Notes under the pieces: model-generated
Told to the model about the DNA's origin: nothing
What the model saw: only the letters and a program-made list of their open reading frames with translations
The model's database searches: none
Part shown: piece by piece, positions 45,001-54,539 of the stretch
How the letters are laid out: each line of letters starts with the position of its first letter
How positions within the stretch are numbered: position 1 is the stretch's first letter
Origin: Toxorhynchites rutilus septentrionalis
Lineage: Eukaryota > Arthropoda > Insecta > Diptera > Culicidae
Direction of reading: 5' to 3'
NCBI RefSeq assembly: GCF_029784135.1
Contig: NC_073746.1
Coordinates: 184,393,983-184,457,982, forward strand
DNA: 64,000 bases
Program-made: the position numbers and the translations under genes

Positions 45001-48000
45001 CCCCACTACCCCTACAGTAAAACCTGTTTTTGTGCGGTTTTTTTTGTGCGATTTTCTGTTCTTGTGCGGTATTATTGAGCGATTTTTTTTGTGCGGTGCA
45101 TGAAAAGAAGCATATTTGACGAAGTTATCGTCCATTTAGTTTTTTTGTAGGCAAAGTGTCTGATCGCAAAGCAAGGAAACAAATAGAAATTGAACGGTGA
45201 GCGGCGTGGATTTGAGTTATTTTCTTGGGGGAAACTTTTTTTATGCGGTCCCTATCTACCGCACAAAAAAAGTTTTTTTAAATTTTCATTAATTTTTTTT
45301 TTAATTTTAGAAGTGTGTTAATTTCATCCTGTAAATTCATGGCTATAGAGTGGTTTTTACATTTTGACCCACCTGGCAGTATGTTAAGCGCCTTGATTTA
45401 CACCAGATTGTGAGTTTGGCAGCTCTCGCGAGTGACAGTGGTCGCAAATTGCATTTGCGGCCCGGACATGTTTGACGCTGTCAAATGCTGTGTATTAGTA
45501 TATGGATGCCCAGGGTACGGTATATACAGTTCGTTCTGTACTGCATACGCAATTCGTTCTGAACTGTATCGTTCTGAACTGTATCGTTCTGAACTGTATC
45601 GTTCTGAACTGTATCGTTCTGAACTGTATACACAGTTCAGTCAGCGGTCAGTTCGTTCTGAACTGTATTATCAGTTCATCGTTCACCGTACACAGTTCGT
45701 TCTGAACTGGGTATACAGTTCATATGAACTGTTGCCCAGCAATAAAGAACGGCAGTTCGTTCACTCTTGTTTGGTGAACTAGTTATTTTGATCAGTCCAT
45801 GAACGGTTTGCCCATTTCTAGATCAAATTAAACGTCGATATGAGCAAAGAAAAAAAGCTATACAGGTTTGACTCGATTATATACAATTTGGCTCAAAAGG
45901 GACCTCTCCTTCTTCGGGTTTCGCGCTTAGCAACACATTTGGCCTTACATTTGTATTTATATAGATAGATAAAAGATACAGGAGTGCGTTATTTCACCTG
46001 AAAATCCATTTCCACTTTCAATAGTGCAAACATCGAATGGACCGACAACGCTAATCATGATGTACAGGCAAACTTTTCGGTACACATTTTGAAAAAAAAA
46101 CTTTTTTTGTGCGGCACATAGAAAAAGTTTCCCCCAAGAAAATAAATTAAATCCTCGCCGTTCACCGTTCAATTTCCTTTTGTTTCCCTGTTTTGCGATG
46201 GGACAGCTTGCCTCTTCGGTTGCGCGTGACTGTTTTAAGATTTTAGTTGCATGCCGAAACGTGATGCTGTTAGATATCATGTCATGCAAAAACTTAAAAA
46301 AACTTAGAGAATTTGATGGGAGGAGGGGAATGATTTCAGAAGTGGATAATTGAGACGCAAATATGCTTTTTTCGCACTGAAATGCATATAAACCATCGAA
46401 AAAAAAACTAAATGGACGATAACTTCGTCAAATATGGTTCTTTTATGTACCGCATAAAAAAATCGCATGAAAAAACCGCACGAGAACACAAAATCGCACA
46501 AAAACAGGTTTTACTGTATTTAAAACATATGGGAAACCAATTATCCGAATTTTCCGACCTTCCTTCAGAGTTTTCCGAAAAAAATTCGATTTTTCTCTCC
46601 ATAACATTGACCTACGGGCAGCGACGAATACATCAAAATAAAAATGGCTCAAATAGGACGATTTTTTTATATAGACTATGTAACCCGGCAAACGTTGCTC
46701 TTCCATATAAATTATTTGTTGTATTATTGTATTGTAAGTGTGTTTAAATGCTTTAACGACCTAAAATTGATCGAACGAAATAATTTGAATTTCAATTTCA
46801 TCTATGTCGAATTCGCTTGGCAAAGTTGTCATTTTTGCACAACACGATTGGACTTGAGTCGAACGGATTACAGAATGCAATATTGCGATCCGTTCGGGTA
46901 GTTGGATTTCAGAATATAGAAGAGTAGTTGATCAGTAGACGTATGCGGAATTTCCGAGGTAATTACACTAACGATTTCCTTAGGGCGTATTTTGTTGATT
47001 AACCAAACTTAAAATATGCGCATGAGGTAATCCTCGCTTTTTCCATTCAACCAAGTACATACGGCAACGTGTGGAACCGAATACGTCTAATGGTGTAACG
47101 AAACACTTGCAGTTAGGCGTCGTACACATATTACGTAACGCGAGAAAGGGGAGGGGAGTCGAGGTTGCGTTACTTACTGTGTATTAGAGAAAGGAAATTG
47201 TATTTTCTGCCTTACCTTGGAATTGTATTTTCAGCCTTACGTAATTCTTATGTCATGACAATGCATGCGTTTGGCCTGACAATAGTAAAGACTGTGTCGG
47301 TGTTGCTCATGATAGCGTCTCGCAAGTGAATTTTTTATTTCTTACGCGCTTCTGTTGATTGTGTCGTAGGATTCGCAGTCGTTTTCCCTCTACCTTTGCG
47401 TATATGTCAATCATAAGTTATAGGTACAACTCACGACATCGTAGAATAGGTAGTATGATTGAAGAAGAGGATAGAGAGCATCGTATGAACGGTATGTATC
47501 GACGAATAATTCCAGAATATTATCCCTTCTTCGAATCACAGTTTCTCGCGTCACTGTATATTCGCCTACCATGATTCCAGCAAAGTTTTTCAAAAATATG
47601 CGCATTGAATCTACACATGTGCTCTTCAGTCGGTGTTTTATCGGAATTGATGACATTGTCATCTTGCAATACGAAAATGTGATATTTGAAGAAATTTAAT
47701 AATTTATTGTGCTCCTTCAAAAAGGCTTCAGCTCGTCAGCAATGCATCAAATTTTAGGCGAATTGAAATTACTTGCGCATTTGTGGATGGAAGTTCTATG
47801 AAGCGGACGTAGCGCGATCTGTAATACAATGTAAATAAATTTGTTCTGTTTGAAAAACGATATTACTTATAAAAAAATCACTAATCAAAAAAGGCAATGT
47901 GGGTTAAAAATTTGGGGTTGCAAGTATTTTTTCTTGTCAAACTTCAGAAAAAAATACGAAAAAAAATCATTCTGAAGAACATATACAGGATTCGATTATA

Positions 48001-48955
48001 TACAATGAAAAGAAATCATCGGAGACTGTATATAATTGAGTCCGCCCTGTATAATTTTCAGCAGTTCAACAACATCAAAACATTTAACAAATTTTGGATG
48101 CATCAGCAATTAAACACGATTTTATCGAAGGAGATATATTCACTCTTATCTGTGCTTTGTTTGCTTGTTTTTCAATTTTATCTCATCTTTCTACCAAATT
48201 TTTGTTTACAATTTAAACAAATAGAAGGTGCATAAACATTACAAGAATATTAAATGCTGCTCTGTTTTTTTTCTTTTCGTTTCTCGCAGGTATCAAAAGA
48301 AGAGCTGGCGAAAATAGTGCAAGGTTTTGACAAAACCGAACTGCTCACCTCAGGAGGCGTGACACTGGCCGGCCAGCGTTATATCTATCTTTCCGGTACC
48401 GATCGAGTGATCCGGGCCAAACTGGGCAAGATGGGGGTACATTGTATGAAGACACAGCAGGGTAAGTTTCTGATGTCGAGTGAGACACTATTTCCCTTCC
48501 TTTGCACTTTCTGTGGAAATGAGTTAATCAGAGCTTAAGTCTCAAATGATTAGATCAACCCACTTGGATGGTGCATACAGCAGAACAGAATCATTTCGAG
48601 ATATTTTACTTATTATTTTGTTAGACTATATCTGTACAAAATTCTGACAAATCAAATAGAAGTTAAGAAAAAGTAAAAAAAGACTATTGAAACATGATGC
48701 AAGTGCATCTCATCGTTATATTTCTGCTCACTAACAAACGTTCAAGATAAGAAGACACGGAAACTGACTCATGATTCTCTTCTGTCCATCACGTTCCTTA
48801 TCACCATGGTTTAACAACTTCTTTGTTTTTCTTTTCATTTTTCACCCACATCCACAGCTGTTATAGTATCTATTTATGAGGAGCCCGTACAGCCACAACA
48901 AGCAGCATCAATAGTTGAAAAGCTCGGAGATTATCTAATTACCTGTGGTTATTAG
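32921..48955 (+). CDS. chic: Profilin (actin-monomer-binding protein), three coding exons
   Basis: Profilin binds G-actin, promotes ADP/ATP exchange and delivers actin to formins and Ena/VASP through poly-proline binding. Coding exons 32921-33031, 48290-48461 and 48858-48955 join to 126 codons plus stop, the usual insect length. The N terminus [12 protein letters not shown] carries Trp3 and Tyr6, and Trp30 and the C-terminal GY complete the aromatic poly-proline surface. The actin-contact region is seen in [20 protein letters not shown] and [10 protein letters not shown]. Splice sites are canonical: GAA|GTAAGT, CTCGCAG|GTA, CAGG|GTAAGT and CCACAG|CT. Intron 1 lies between codons, and intron 2 splits a codon after its first base. 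Intron 1 (33032-48289, 15.3 kb) is full of mobile elements; intron 2 is 396 bp. No defects are seen, so this is an active host gene in all likelihood. Confidence 0.97.
33032..34440. other. Profilin intron 1, 5' part
   Basis: Unique-looking AT-rich intron with CA-rich stretches around 33540-33760. No embedded gene is seen. A 138-codon frame at 33443-33859 has no domain and is not called. Confidence 0.5.
34441..34855. mobile_element. 411-bp TA-flanked MITE
   Basis: The ends CAGGGAAACTTCGATATAAC (34443) and, on the other strand, CAGGGTAACTTCGATATAAC (ending 34853) are inverted. TA lies on both sides. The motif CGATATAACGTAC is repeated in the first 80 bases. This is a non-coding relative of a TA-targeting (Tc1/mariner/pogo-type) transposon. 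Confidence 0.85.
34870..35400 (-). pseudogene. LINE reverse-transcriptase fragment
   Basis: On -, [13 protein letters not shown] (near 35240) corresponds to the conserved PQG region of non-LTR reverse transcriptase. Further on, [17 protein letters not shown] (near 35010) corresponds to the DLGVXLDXXLXF motif after the palm. The catalytic ADD box is unrecognisable and frames change several times. Clade is not assigned. Confidence 0.6.
35525..36107. repeat. Inverted pair flanking 0.58 kb
   Basis: CGGCTCTGTTACAGCT at 35525, extended by AAATGAGCTTAA, recurs inverted at 36072-36107 with an 8-base insertion. It may be the ends of a MITE that carries or neighbours a Helitron terminus, but the target duplication is not clear. 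Confidence 0.45.
35672..35698 (+). mobile_element. Helitron-like 3' end
   Basis: GAAGTTTGCCGGGTCAGCTAG followed by T resembles the CTRR-T terminus of insect Helitrons. The matching 5' end for this copy was not found. Confidence 0.4.
36108..37560. other. Intron DNA with unclassified old repeats
   Basis: Around 36945-37090 the wording (CCTATGCCAAATATTAGCTC, then GTGGCGCAAAGCGGTCAAAG) is of a kind I associate with dispersed insect repeats. The stretch at 37560-37613 ends in AATAAAG and a TTGAATTGAATTGAA tail, like the 3' end of a LINE. No protein is recognisable. Confidence 0.35.
38018..38110 (+). mobile_element. Helitron-like 5' end
   Basis: TCTATATAAATAAAAATGAT preceded by A, then AACTCAAGAACGGTGCAACG, is the typical 5' terminus of insect Helitrons, which begin TC after a host A. 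The length of this copy is not determined and no Rep/helicase frame is present. Confidence 0.5.
38480..38985 (-). pseudogene. LINE reverse-transcriptase fragment, second clade
   Basis: On -, [19 protein letters not shown] (about 38955-38900) and [11 protein letters not shown] (about 38855-38820) are decayed forms of the GLRQGD...LFN and YADDxxIIG motifs of one group of insect LINE polymerases. The catalytic first Asp has become His and stops intervene. A TTAA MITE abuts its upstream end. Confidence 0.65.
38986..39214. mobile_element. 229-bp TTAA-flanked MITE
   Basis: TTAACCTCTTCACGTA at the left and, inverted, TTAACCCCTTGCCGTA at the right. The TTAA termini fit piggyBac-type elements. The interior is non-coding with an ACGTCGAACC-like duplication (39003-39060). 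Confidence 0.6.
39191..39490 (-). pseudogene. Tc1-like transposase fragment
   Basis: The - frame includes [20 protein letters not shown] and [18 protein letters not shown]. This matches the region of Tc1-type transposases around the second catalytic Asp, normally an FQQDNDPKHT motif; here the motif has decayed. It slightly overlaps the TTAA MITE boundary. No other part of the element is seen. Confidence 0.6.
39737..40610. repeat. GGTCACC repeat family, diverged copy
   Basis: The segment is similar over its length to 44064-45012: a GTGGTCGCC start, then GTTCAAGTTAGCAAACGG, a CTATGCGAAA region and a CTACTACC end. It is interrupted by the hairpin MITE at 40347-40452. Its ends are less well preserved than those of the other copy. 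Confidence 0.6.
40347..40452. mobile_element. Hairpin MITE, copy 2 (about 106 bp)
   Basis: Arms start GGCCTGATCACGAACGTCAC in inverted orientation, the same family as 4139-4236, with a few changes in the stem (CACTTCATGG against CACGATGAAA). It is inserted within the GGTCACC repeat copy. Confidence 0.85.
40912..41010 (+). repeat. tRNA-like SINE head (fragment)
   Basis: TGGATAGCGTGGTTG and GGTTCGATCCCC resemble polymerase III A and B boxes at tRNA-like spacing. The cloverleaf is poor and the flanks are not tRNA-like, so this is a SINE-type or tRNA-derived relic rather than a tRNA gene. Confidence 0.4.
41060..43012. other. Intron DNA, nothing recognised
   Basis: AT-rich intron sequence. The frames at 41741-41926 and 42376-42651 have no domain and no coding signal I can defend. 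Confidence 0.4.
43013..44063. repeat. TGGGCAAA-ended element, left part
   Basis: It starts with RRTGGGCAAAACGGTTCACT followed by repeated GAACCGTTCA/GTTCACTTAAGTGAAC words. An inverted counterpart of this end (GAACGGTTTGCCCATTTCTA) closes at 45828. Near its right side is GTTCGTTCTGAACTGTAT, the same word that forms the 15-bp array at 45555. A Feilai-like SINE sits inside. Confidence 0.5.
43266..43577 (+). mobile_element. Feilai-like SINE with 13-bp target duplication
   Basis: The body (43279-43564) begins with a tRNA-like region: A box around GTGGCCGAGTGGTTAGCG and B box GGGTTCGATTCCC. A tRNA-unrelated part follows (starting AAATTTCCTCTGACTTGCAC) and the 3' end is an AAG-rich triplet tail. 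AGCATAAACTAGC lies on both sides (43266-43278 and 43565-43577). This architecture matches Feilai, described from Aedes. A second copy lacking its 5' end is at 54000-54215. Confidence 0.85.
44062..45014. mobile_element. 949-bp TA-flanked element, GGGGWAGTGGGGGCA ends
   Basis: The ends GGGGAAGTGGGGGCA (44064) and, inverted, GGGGTAGTGGGGGCA (to 45012) are followed inward by TAGTGGTCACC or AAGTGGTCACC. TA lies on both sides (44062-44063 and 45013-45014). Internal copies of the GGTCACC word occur. It is non-coding. The same family is diverged at 39737-40610. Its right TA is shared with the next element. Confidence 0.75.
45013..46518. mobile_element. 1.5-kb element with very long inverted ends
   Basis: The ends CAGTAAAACCTGTTTTTGTG (45015) and, inverted, CAGTAAAACCTGTTTTTGTG (to 46516) are flanked by TA. 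Inverted similarity extends about 270 bases in from the left and 400 from the right, including CAAATATGNTTCTTTTNATG-type and TTTCTTGGGGGAAAC stretches. The middle (45290-46085) holds the 15-bp array and a TGGGCAAA-type end, so another element seems to be inside. No transposase is present. Confidence 0.75.
45555..45629. repeat. 15-bp tandem repeat, 5 copies
   Basis: CGTTCTGAACTGTAT repeats exactly five times, with degenerate copies on both sides up to about 45720. In one frame it encodes YRSEL repeats, which are a by-product of the 15-base period and not evidence of a gene. Confidence 0.95.
46519..47985. other. Intron DNA, nothing firm
   Basis: Contains the phrase TGTAACCCGGCAAACGTTGC near 46678, which looks like part of a dispersed repeat. 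No ends or proteins are identified. Confidence 0.35.
47987..48040. repeat. Short hairpin repeat, copy 2
   Basis: TTCGATTATATACAAT and, after about 18 bases, ACTGTATATAATTGAG form an imperfect stem. It is the same family as 957-1026, including the loop word GAAAAGAAATC. Confidence 0.7.
48290..48461 (+). CDS. chic: Profilin coding exon 2
   Basis: 172 bases (57 codons plus one base) from [10 protein letters not shown] to KTQQ. The acceptor is preceded by a T-rich tract, and the donor is G|GTAAGT. Confidence 0.97.
48858..48955 (+). CDS. chic: Profilin coding exon 3
   Basis: 98 bases completing the split Ala codon, through [18 protein letters not shown] to the C-terminal Gly-Tyr and a TAG stop. 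Confidence 0.97.
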
Positions 48956-51812
48956 AAGAGGTAATCTTTCTTACTGCTTTTTATAATTTAAACTTTAGAA
49001 ACACATTTGAATAAAAAAAAAATAAAGGAAAAATGAGAAAAAATCATGATACAGTATAAGCTTATTGCTATAGGTTTGAAGTGAACGGTGAAAAAATGAA
49101 AACAGTTGCGAAAACACTATTTGTAAGAATGAGAACGAGAAAAAAAGAAGATTATGATTTTCTTCTTTTGCAAAGTCAATATTTATAAGTTCCATTTGCT
49201 AGTTTTTGTTTTTCTTGTTTTGAAAAGATTGAGGGATAAGTAAGAGATCGAGAGAAAGGATATTTGCTGCTTTCACATTAGTCTGATTGAACATTATTTA
49301 TCCATACTTCCTACCGAAGGTTGTTTGTGTTTGGTTCCTTTTTTGAAGCTTTTTTTCTGAAATCAATGTTCCCATAAATAAAAAACGTGAGGACTCGAAA
49401 TTTGTCATTCAGGTTTGATTTTTTATTTAGTTTTCTTCTCTCTTTCTCCTTTATTTACAGCCCACGGCGGCGGTGTGAGCGTATATCTCTTGTATTTGTG
49501 TAAAATCGTTTCCGTATATTAAGAAATTGTAATTTTGTATTAGCTCATTAAACCGTGCAGCATCTCTTTAAATTGGTGAAATCGAAAGACAGAAAGAAGG
49601 CAGATTACAATGATTAAGGTAAAAAATCTGAAGGAAGGAAGAAGCGTGACCTTACAATGAGATCTCACAGAATGATTATTCACTAACTCATTCTCCGATA
49701 ACACATGAGATAAATCAAGAGAGAACGAGGCATGTATATTTGCATGGGTTGTAATGACAAAAACCGGGAGAACAAGAAAACATGTAAAATTTGAAACGCG
49801 AAGAAAGATTTTGGGGCGGAATTCGATACCATTTTTGATGACAAAAAATGGAAGGAATGAAACGCATAACTTACTCTACTATCATTATCATCCGTAATTG
49901 TATTAATTATTCAGAACAAACAGCTAGGGCACGAAACAGATTTCGATCATTGATTTGCTAAACAAAAATATTTTTCTTTGTCGGACAGCATAAATGAAAA
50001 CATGATATGAGATAAACAAGCAAACACTATGATAAGCATAATACAATGATAATAAAACAACAAGAAAAGGATAACAGCGAAACATAATGGAAAAATGTGT
50101 GTGATTTACTACTAATTTAACAGTAAGTGAAAGCAAATGAAAAATTAAAGAGTTTTTATGTCTCTTTATTTTTTATAAATTATTGTAGATTTTTGTGATT
50201 ATAACTTATACTTATCTTATAATCGAATGAAACATGCTTATGGTCTGTAGTTTTCAACATTTCTTCCAAAACACAAACATCCTTTTTCCTTTATTTTCTG
50301 TCTATCCATTGAGCTACTTTTCATCAAAGTCCTTTCAGAAAGAAATAAAAGAAACTGAAAAGATACATTATGTCACTGTCAATCATATCTAGAAAGAAAG
50401 AAATCCTTGAACACGATTACAATCGCTTGCACCTGGATGTTTTTTTCGCGCCGTTTACACGTCAATAACATTGATGTAACCTTGTTTCACTCCGCTCGCT
50501 TTGAAAGAACCTCGAATCAGATGTGATGATATATTAATCGTAAATATAAGGCGTTCTATTTTGTATGTCGCAGTCAAACGTCACTCCGCTCGGCTGGTCC
50601 ATTTCAATATTAGAAAAACTGAATTTGACGAGATACACCTCCCTTTCGAAAGCTAGTGACTTCCGCATAAAGTTTATTTTAGTTTGTTAGTTTCCCGTCT
50701 CGTAGATTCAAAACAAAGGTGTCCATTTCTTTCGTCACTTCTGAGAACATAAACCAGCAATTTTATCAGCATGAGGTGGGTTGTCTATTCTGCCGCCACT
50801 ACATAAATCCTAAGATGGCATTACAATGGTTCCCGAGCAGATGAATCCGGCCAATTCAGGAATATTGGTGAGTTGTGGAATAAGTATTGGAGAAAAAGGA
50901 TGGAACTGTTATCGAACTGAAGAATTTCAAGCGGAAATGGAATGTGGAAAAGATTTTCTCGACTGACTTTTTTTCTCGAATAAATCGGTCGAATCTTTTT
51001 CAATGTTTTTACTAAAATTAAAACAGACCGAAAAGTAGAGCATCGCATGGACATATATTGAAGGGAATGTGGACAGGTTTGTAATATTCACGTATGTATA
51101 TCTTAGGAATTTCATGAAAGTAGGTAATAGGGTTGAGAACTTTTGAAAACTAACGATGAGATTAGTAAAACTTAACAATTTATAATTTCCCGATAATATC
51201 AAGAACGGCCGGTGATAAGCCAATTAGTATTACCGGCGCCAAGCGAATATTTTTTTACGAAACCTGCGGACGTCAAAGTGTTAGAAACTTTCAATATGTA
51301 ATTTGCAGCACATGAAATTCGAGCAAGAACTCGACACGATGAAATTCTCCCGATTTACAACATATAGTATTTGTTCTCTAACTATGCTGGAACTGAGACG
51401 AGACATGACCACTTGAAACTCGGCTCCTGATTGGTTGACGAGGAAAATAATTGGCATAGATAAATATACAAAAATGGGAACTTGAACATTTTTACAGTGT
51501 TGTCAAATATATTCAAAATTGAATCTTTGTATATTTTCGTTTCTATTATGTCCTGTGTTCAGTTCCCGAAGTGAAGGAAACATTGCATCGGAATTTCCAC
51601 CCTACACCTTTTTGTGATTCTCCTGCCATCTAGCATAGCATAATAGCAGCGGCCTAGCAGAGAGGAGCATTCGGTTATTTTCCAACCGTAAAACAGTTAG
51701 CAATTGTATTAGGGCCAAGTAACAAAAAACAACGAAGGCAGCAGGAAAAATATTCGAAATCATTTTGGAACATAAATAAACACACAATCATACATACATA
51801 CAAAAAAGAACA
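48956..51812 (+). other. Profilin 3' UTR and downstream intergenic DNA
   Basis: The 3' UTR begins after the stop. Candidate AATAAA signals occur at about 49010-49025, 49375 and 50145, and I cannot choose among them. The rest, to 51812, is AT-rich with no gene or repeat end recognised. Confidence 0.5.
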
Positions 51813-52245
51813 TGGGTGGGTTATACCTATGATATAACCGCAAGGTTGACGTAGGACTACCGTTGGCTTAGGTAATGAGTGTATTGATTAAACCAGTGAT
51901 TGAATGAAACAATTTCCGAATTCCATTGCGAACAACTCATGCATACGTTCTTCGATCCAAATCTGATGCATGGCATGTAGCCTTGCTCATTTGATTCGCT
52001 GACTTCCAAAATATGTAAACGGAAGAATTGTCAAACGATCAATGTATTTTACATGTACCTCAGAAGTTATTGCATCTCCCAAGTGTACGTACTTCTCTTA
52101 CCGAAAATTTGCTTGATTTGATGAACTTCAGGCACTCAGTTTTGATTTTGACATGTAAGTTGAACGCACATTGTTCAATCGACATTAATTGTCGCAAATT
52201 GTTATCAAAATTTTGTCAAACGGTATACGTAGAAGTCCAGCGAGC
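51813..52245. repeat. Dispersed repeat family, copy 1
   Basis: TGGGTGGGTTATACCTATGA, then GATATAACCGCAAGGTTGAC, then AAACGGAAGAATTGTCAAAC and GATGAACTTCAGGCACTCAG are shared with 59484-60140 in the same order and orientation. It is non-coding. The GACGTAGGACTACCG word resembles, inverted, the ACGTAGTCC word at 60717, suggesting terminal inverted repeats. Family not recognised. Confidence 0.6.
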
Positions 52246-52665
52246 TGAAGATATGGAGAGTACAAAATGGTACAAAAGAACCCGCACTTCGCATATATTT
52301 TGCAAAGCCGATTTCCCCAGGCTCATTGTTTTTGAAATCTCTGTTGGGGAACCTCATTTAGGTCTGCAGAAATGGATGCGGGTACAAAAGTACTCGCACC
52401 TTGCATCTTTTTTGCAATGCCGATATCTCCGGGTTCATAATATAAAATAATCTTCGGATACAATTTTTATGAGAGATTATTTTAGCACATAAAGAAAACA
52501 AAGTTTTCCATTCACATTGAATACTAATTTGATACGGAGAAGTTAATTTTCATTCATAATTTCTATTTGAAAAATGTTCATTCTACCTGAAAACCTATTT
52601 TTATTTTTGACGCCTTACTAACTCGTAATACTAAGTTCAATGACGTGTCATTCATTGCGTCGTGA

Positions 52666-53491
52666 TCAACATTTCGCAGGAAGTCCCGTATGAGAAATAG
52701 AGATGACATTTTTCATTGGCACCCCAAACTCCAATGCTCTGATTAGCTGAGAGCGGGCAGTATGGAACCGGATACACGACCAGACAACATGATCGATGTC
52801 GTGGTAGCCATCGCCACAATCATATAGATTGCTTGCTGTGAGCCCAATGTGATAAAGATGCGCGTTTAGGTTGTAGTGATTGGACATAAGCCGAGATATC
52901 ATGCGAATGAAATCAAGAGCTACATTCAATCCCTTGAACCGTGCACTCGTCGAGACCTTAGGGATAATCGTGTGTATCCAACGACCGAACTCATCTTCAC
53001 TCCACATGCGCTGCCAACTTACGAGTGTGTGCTGACGAGGAATGTTGAAAAATTCGTTATAAGCAATTTGCCTTTCAAAAAGTGTGCCTTCTGAAGCGCC
53101 CACCTTAGCTAGCGAGTCCGCTTTCTCATTCCCCGGAATCGAGCAATGAGAGGGAACCCATGCTAAGGTAATCTTGAACAATTTTTCGACCAAAACACTC
53201 AATAGTTGTCTTATTCTTGTTAGGAAGTAAGATGAGCGTTTATCAACTTCATTGAGCAGATTGCCTTTATTGAGCTGAGACTGTCTGAAAAAAATAGTCG
53301 TTGGGCGGTGTTTCAATGATCCCTAGAGCATAGTATATCGCACCCATTTCAGCGATATACACGGAACAAGGATCTTTGAGATTGAAAGAGGCACTGAAAA
53401 CGCAATATTTTGGTTTGGAGTTCTTTGGAAGTTGAGATATCTGACGTACAGTGCTTGGATATTGAATGAACTGAATATGAACCAATGCCAT
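52666..53491 (-). pseudogene. LINE ORF2 C-terminal fragment with RNase H
   Basis: On -, CSVYIAEMGAIYYALGIIET (near 53370) and, after a frameshift around 53290, LAWVPSHCSIPGNEKADSLA form the RNase H domain found at the end of ORF2 in I/Loa-like LINEs. The WVPSHXXIXGNEXAD signature is intact. The tail GGGYHDIDHVV-like segment followed by WSC is also typical (here CGDGYHDIDHVVWSC). The polymerase is absent, so this is a 5'-truncated copy, with at least one frameshift. Confidence 0.85.
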
Positions 53492-53499
53492 TCATTCGT

Positions 53500-53999
53500 T
53501 TATTCATTCATGAACAATACTCCCTTTGAACCATCCAACACCGTGATGCCGAGCGAACTGCCTTGATTCACTACCACCAACGTCGGTGAACCATCAACAT
53601 TCGAAGTTTGAATGCTAAACGTGGAGGGGGAACATTCAATGCTCATTCTCTCTTCTCTTCGTGTAATACCTTCTAGTGGACGTCATTCACTCTCAGCTGT
53701 AAACAGAACGTAGTCGCATGTGCTCTTTTAGCGGGCATCGGGTGAGCTGTGGTGCATGCAAGCATGATGTGTGGTGCACGGATAGATAATTGAACGGAAG
53801 CATTTTTCTCTTATCGCGGAAAGCAAGTTTACTTGTGCTCTGTCAGCAGATTACATTGCTTGTGTTACTTTCTTATTTTTCTATATTAAAATTCAACGTT
53901 GGACACGTGTTTGGACTATGCGTTTAGTGGAATTTGATAAAAATGGCAATTAAAAGAAAAATTCAATACTCAGAGGACTAAACTAAGGACAACTAAAAA
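53500..53999. other. Intergenic, ATTCATTC-rich
   Basis: Contains clustered ATTCATTC and TTGAACCATCC words reminiscent of the GAACCGTTCA repeats at 43 kb. No boundaries or gene seen. Confidence 0.35.
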
Positions 54000-54215
54000 G
54001 CCGAGGGTTCGGGCTGAATTCCCGTTCTGGTCGGAGAAATTTTCGTCAAAGAAATTTCCTTCGATTTGCACTGTGGTCATGCGTATTCTAGAGCTTACCA
54101 CTCAGAATGCTTTCAAGGCGTGTTATTTGGCATAGAAATTTCAAGTATTGATAAAAAATGACGCAAGTAACACTACGTTGAGACGGCGAAATTCCTATAG
54201 GAATGTTTAAGAAAG
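54000..54215 (+). mobile_element. Feilai-like SINE, 5'-truncated
   Basis: Starts within the B box (GAGGGTTCGGGCTGAATTCC) and is then closely similar to 43345-43545 (TTTGCACTGTGGTCATGCGT and on to GACGCAAGTAACACTACGTT). The B box is mutated and the A box absent, so it is not transcribable from its own promoter. Confidence 0.8.
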
Positions 54216-54300
54216 AGGGGCCAACCATGAGCGTTTTGGGACGTGGACCGCGATAGCGCTCCTCTCGTTTTATGTTAACATTTTAGACTTGGCACTTTTT

Positions 54301-54538
54301 AACACGTTGAGCCCCGAATTGTTCTTGCTGAGCATTCCATTCAGCCTGTATCAAGAGCATTTTCACAGTGTCGGTCCCAGCTCCCAAAGATACTTATTGT
54401 ATAAATAGAAATTAGTCAGGGATTCGACTAGAAAGTAGTCACATTTTGTAAAACATCCGAAAACAAACTAGATGTATTTTTATTTTCTTATTTTGTAACT
54501 GTCAGTCCCCCAGGGACCGACGCTGGGCTCAACGTGTT
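54301..54538. mobile_element. 238-bp MITE with AACACGTTGAGCCC ends
   Basis: A 14-bp perfect terminal inverted repeat lies at 54301-54314 and 54525-54538. A second inverted pair inside (CGGTCCCAGC and CAGGGACCG) adds symmetry. Non-coding. Confidence 0.7.
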
Positions 54539-54539
54539 T

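Noticed and set aside
45432..45782. Protein with YRSEL repeats
   Set aside because: Translation of a 15-bp non-coding minisatellite inside an inverted-repeat element; no other coding signal.
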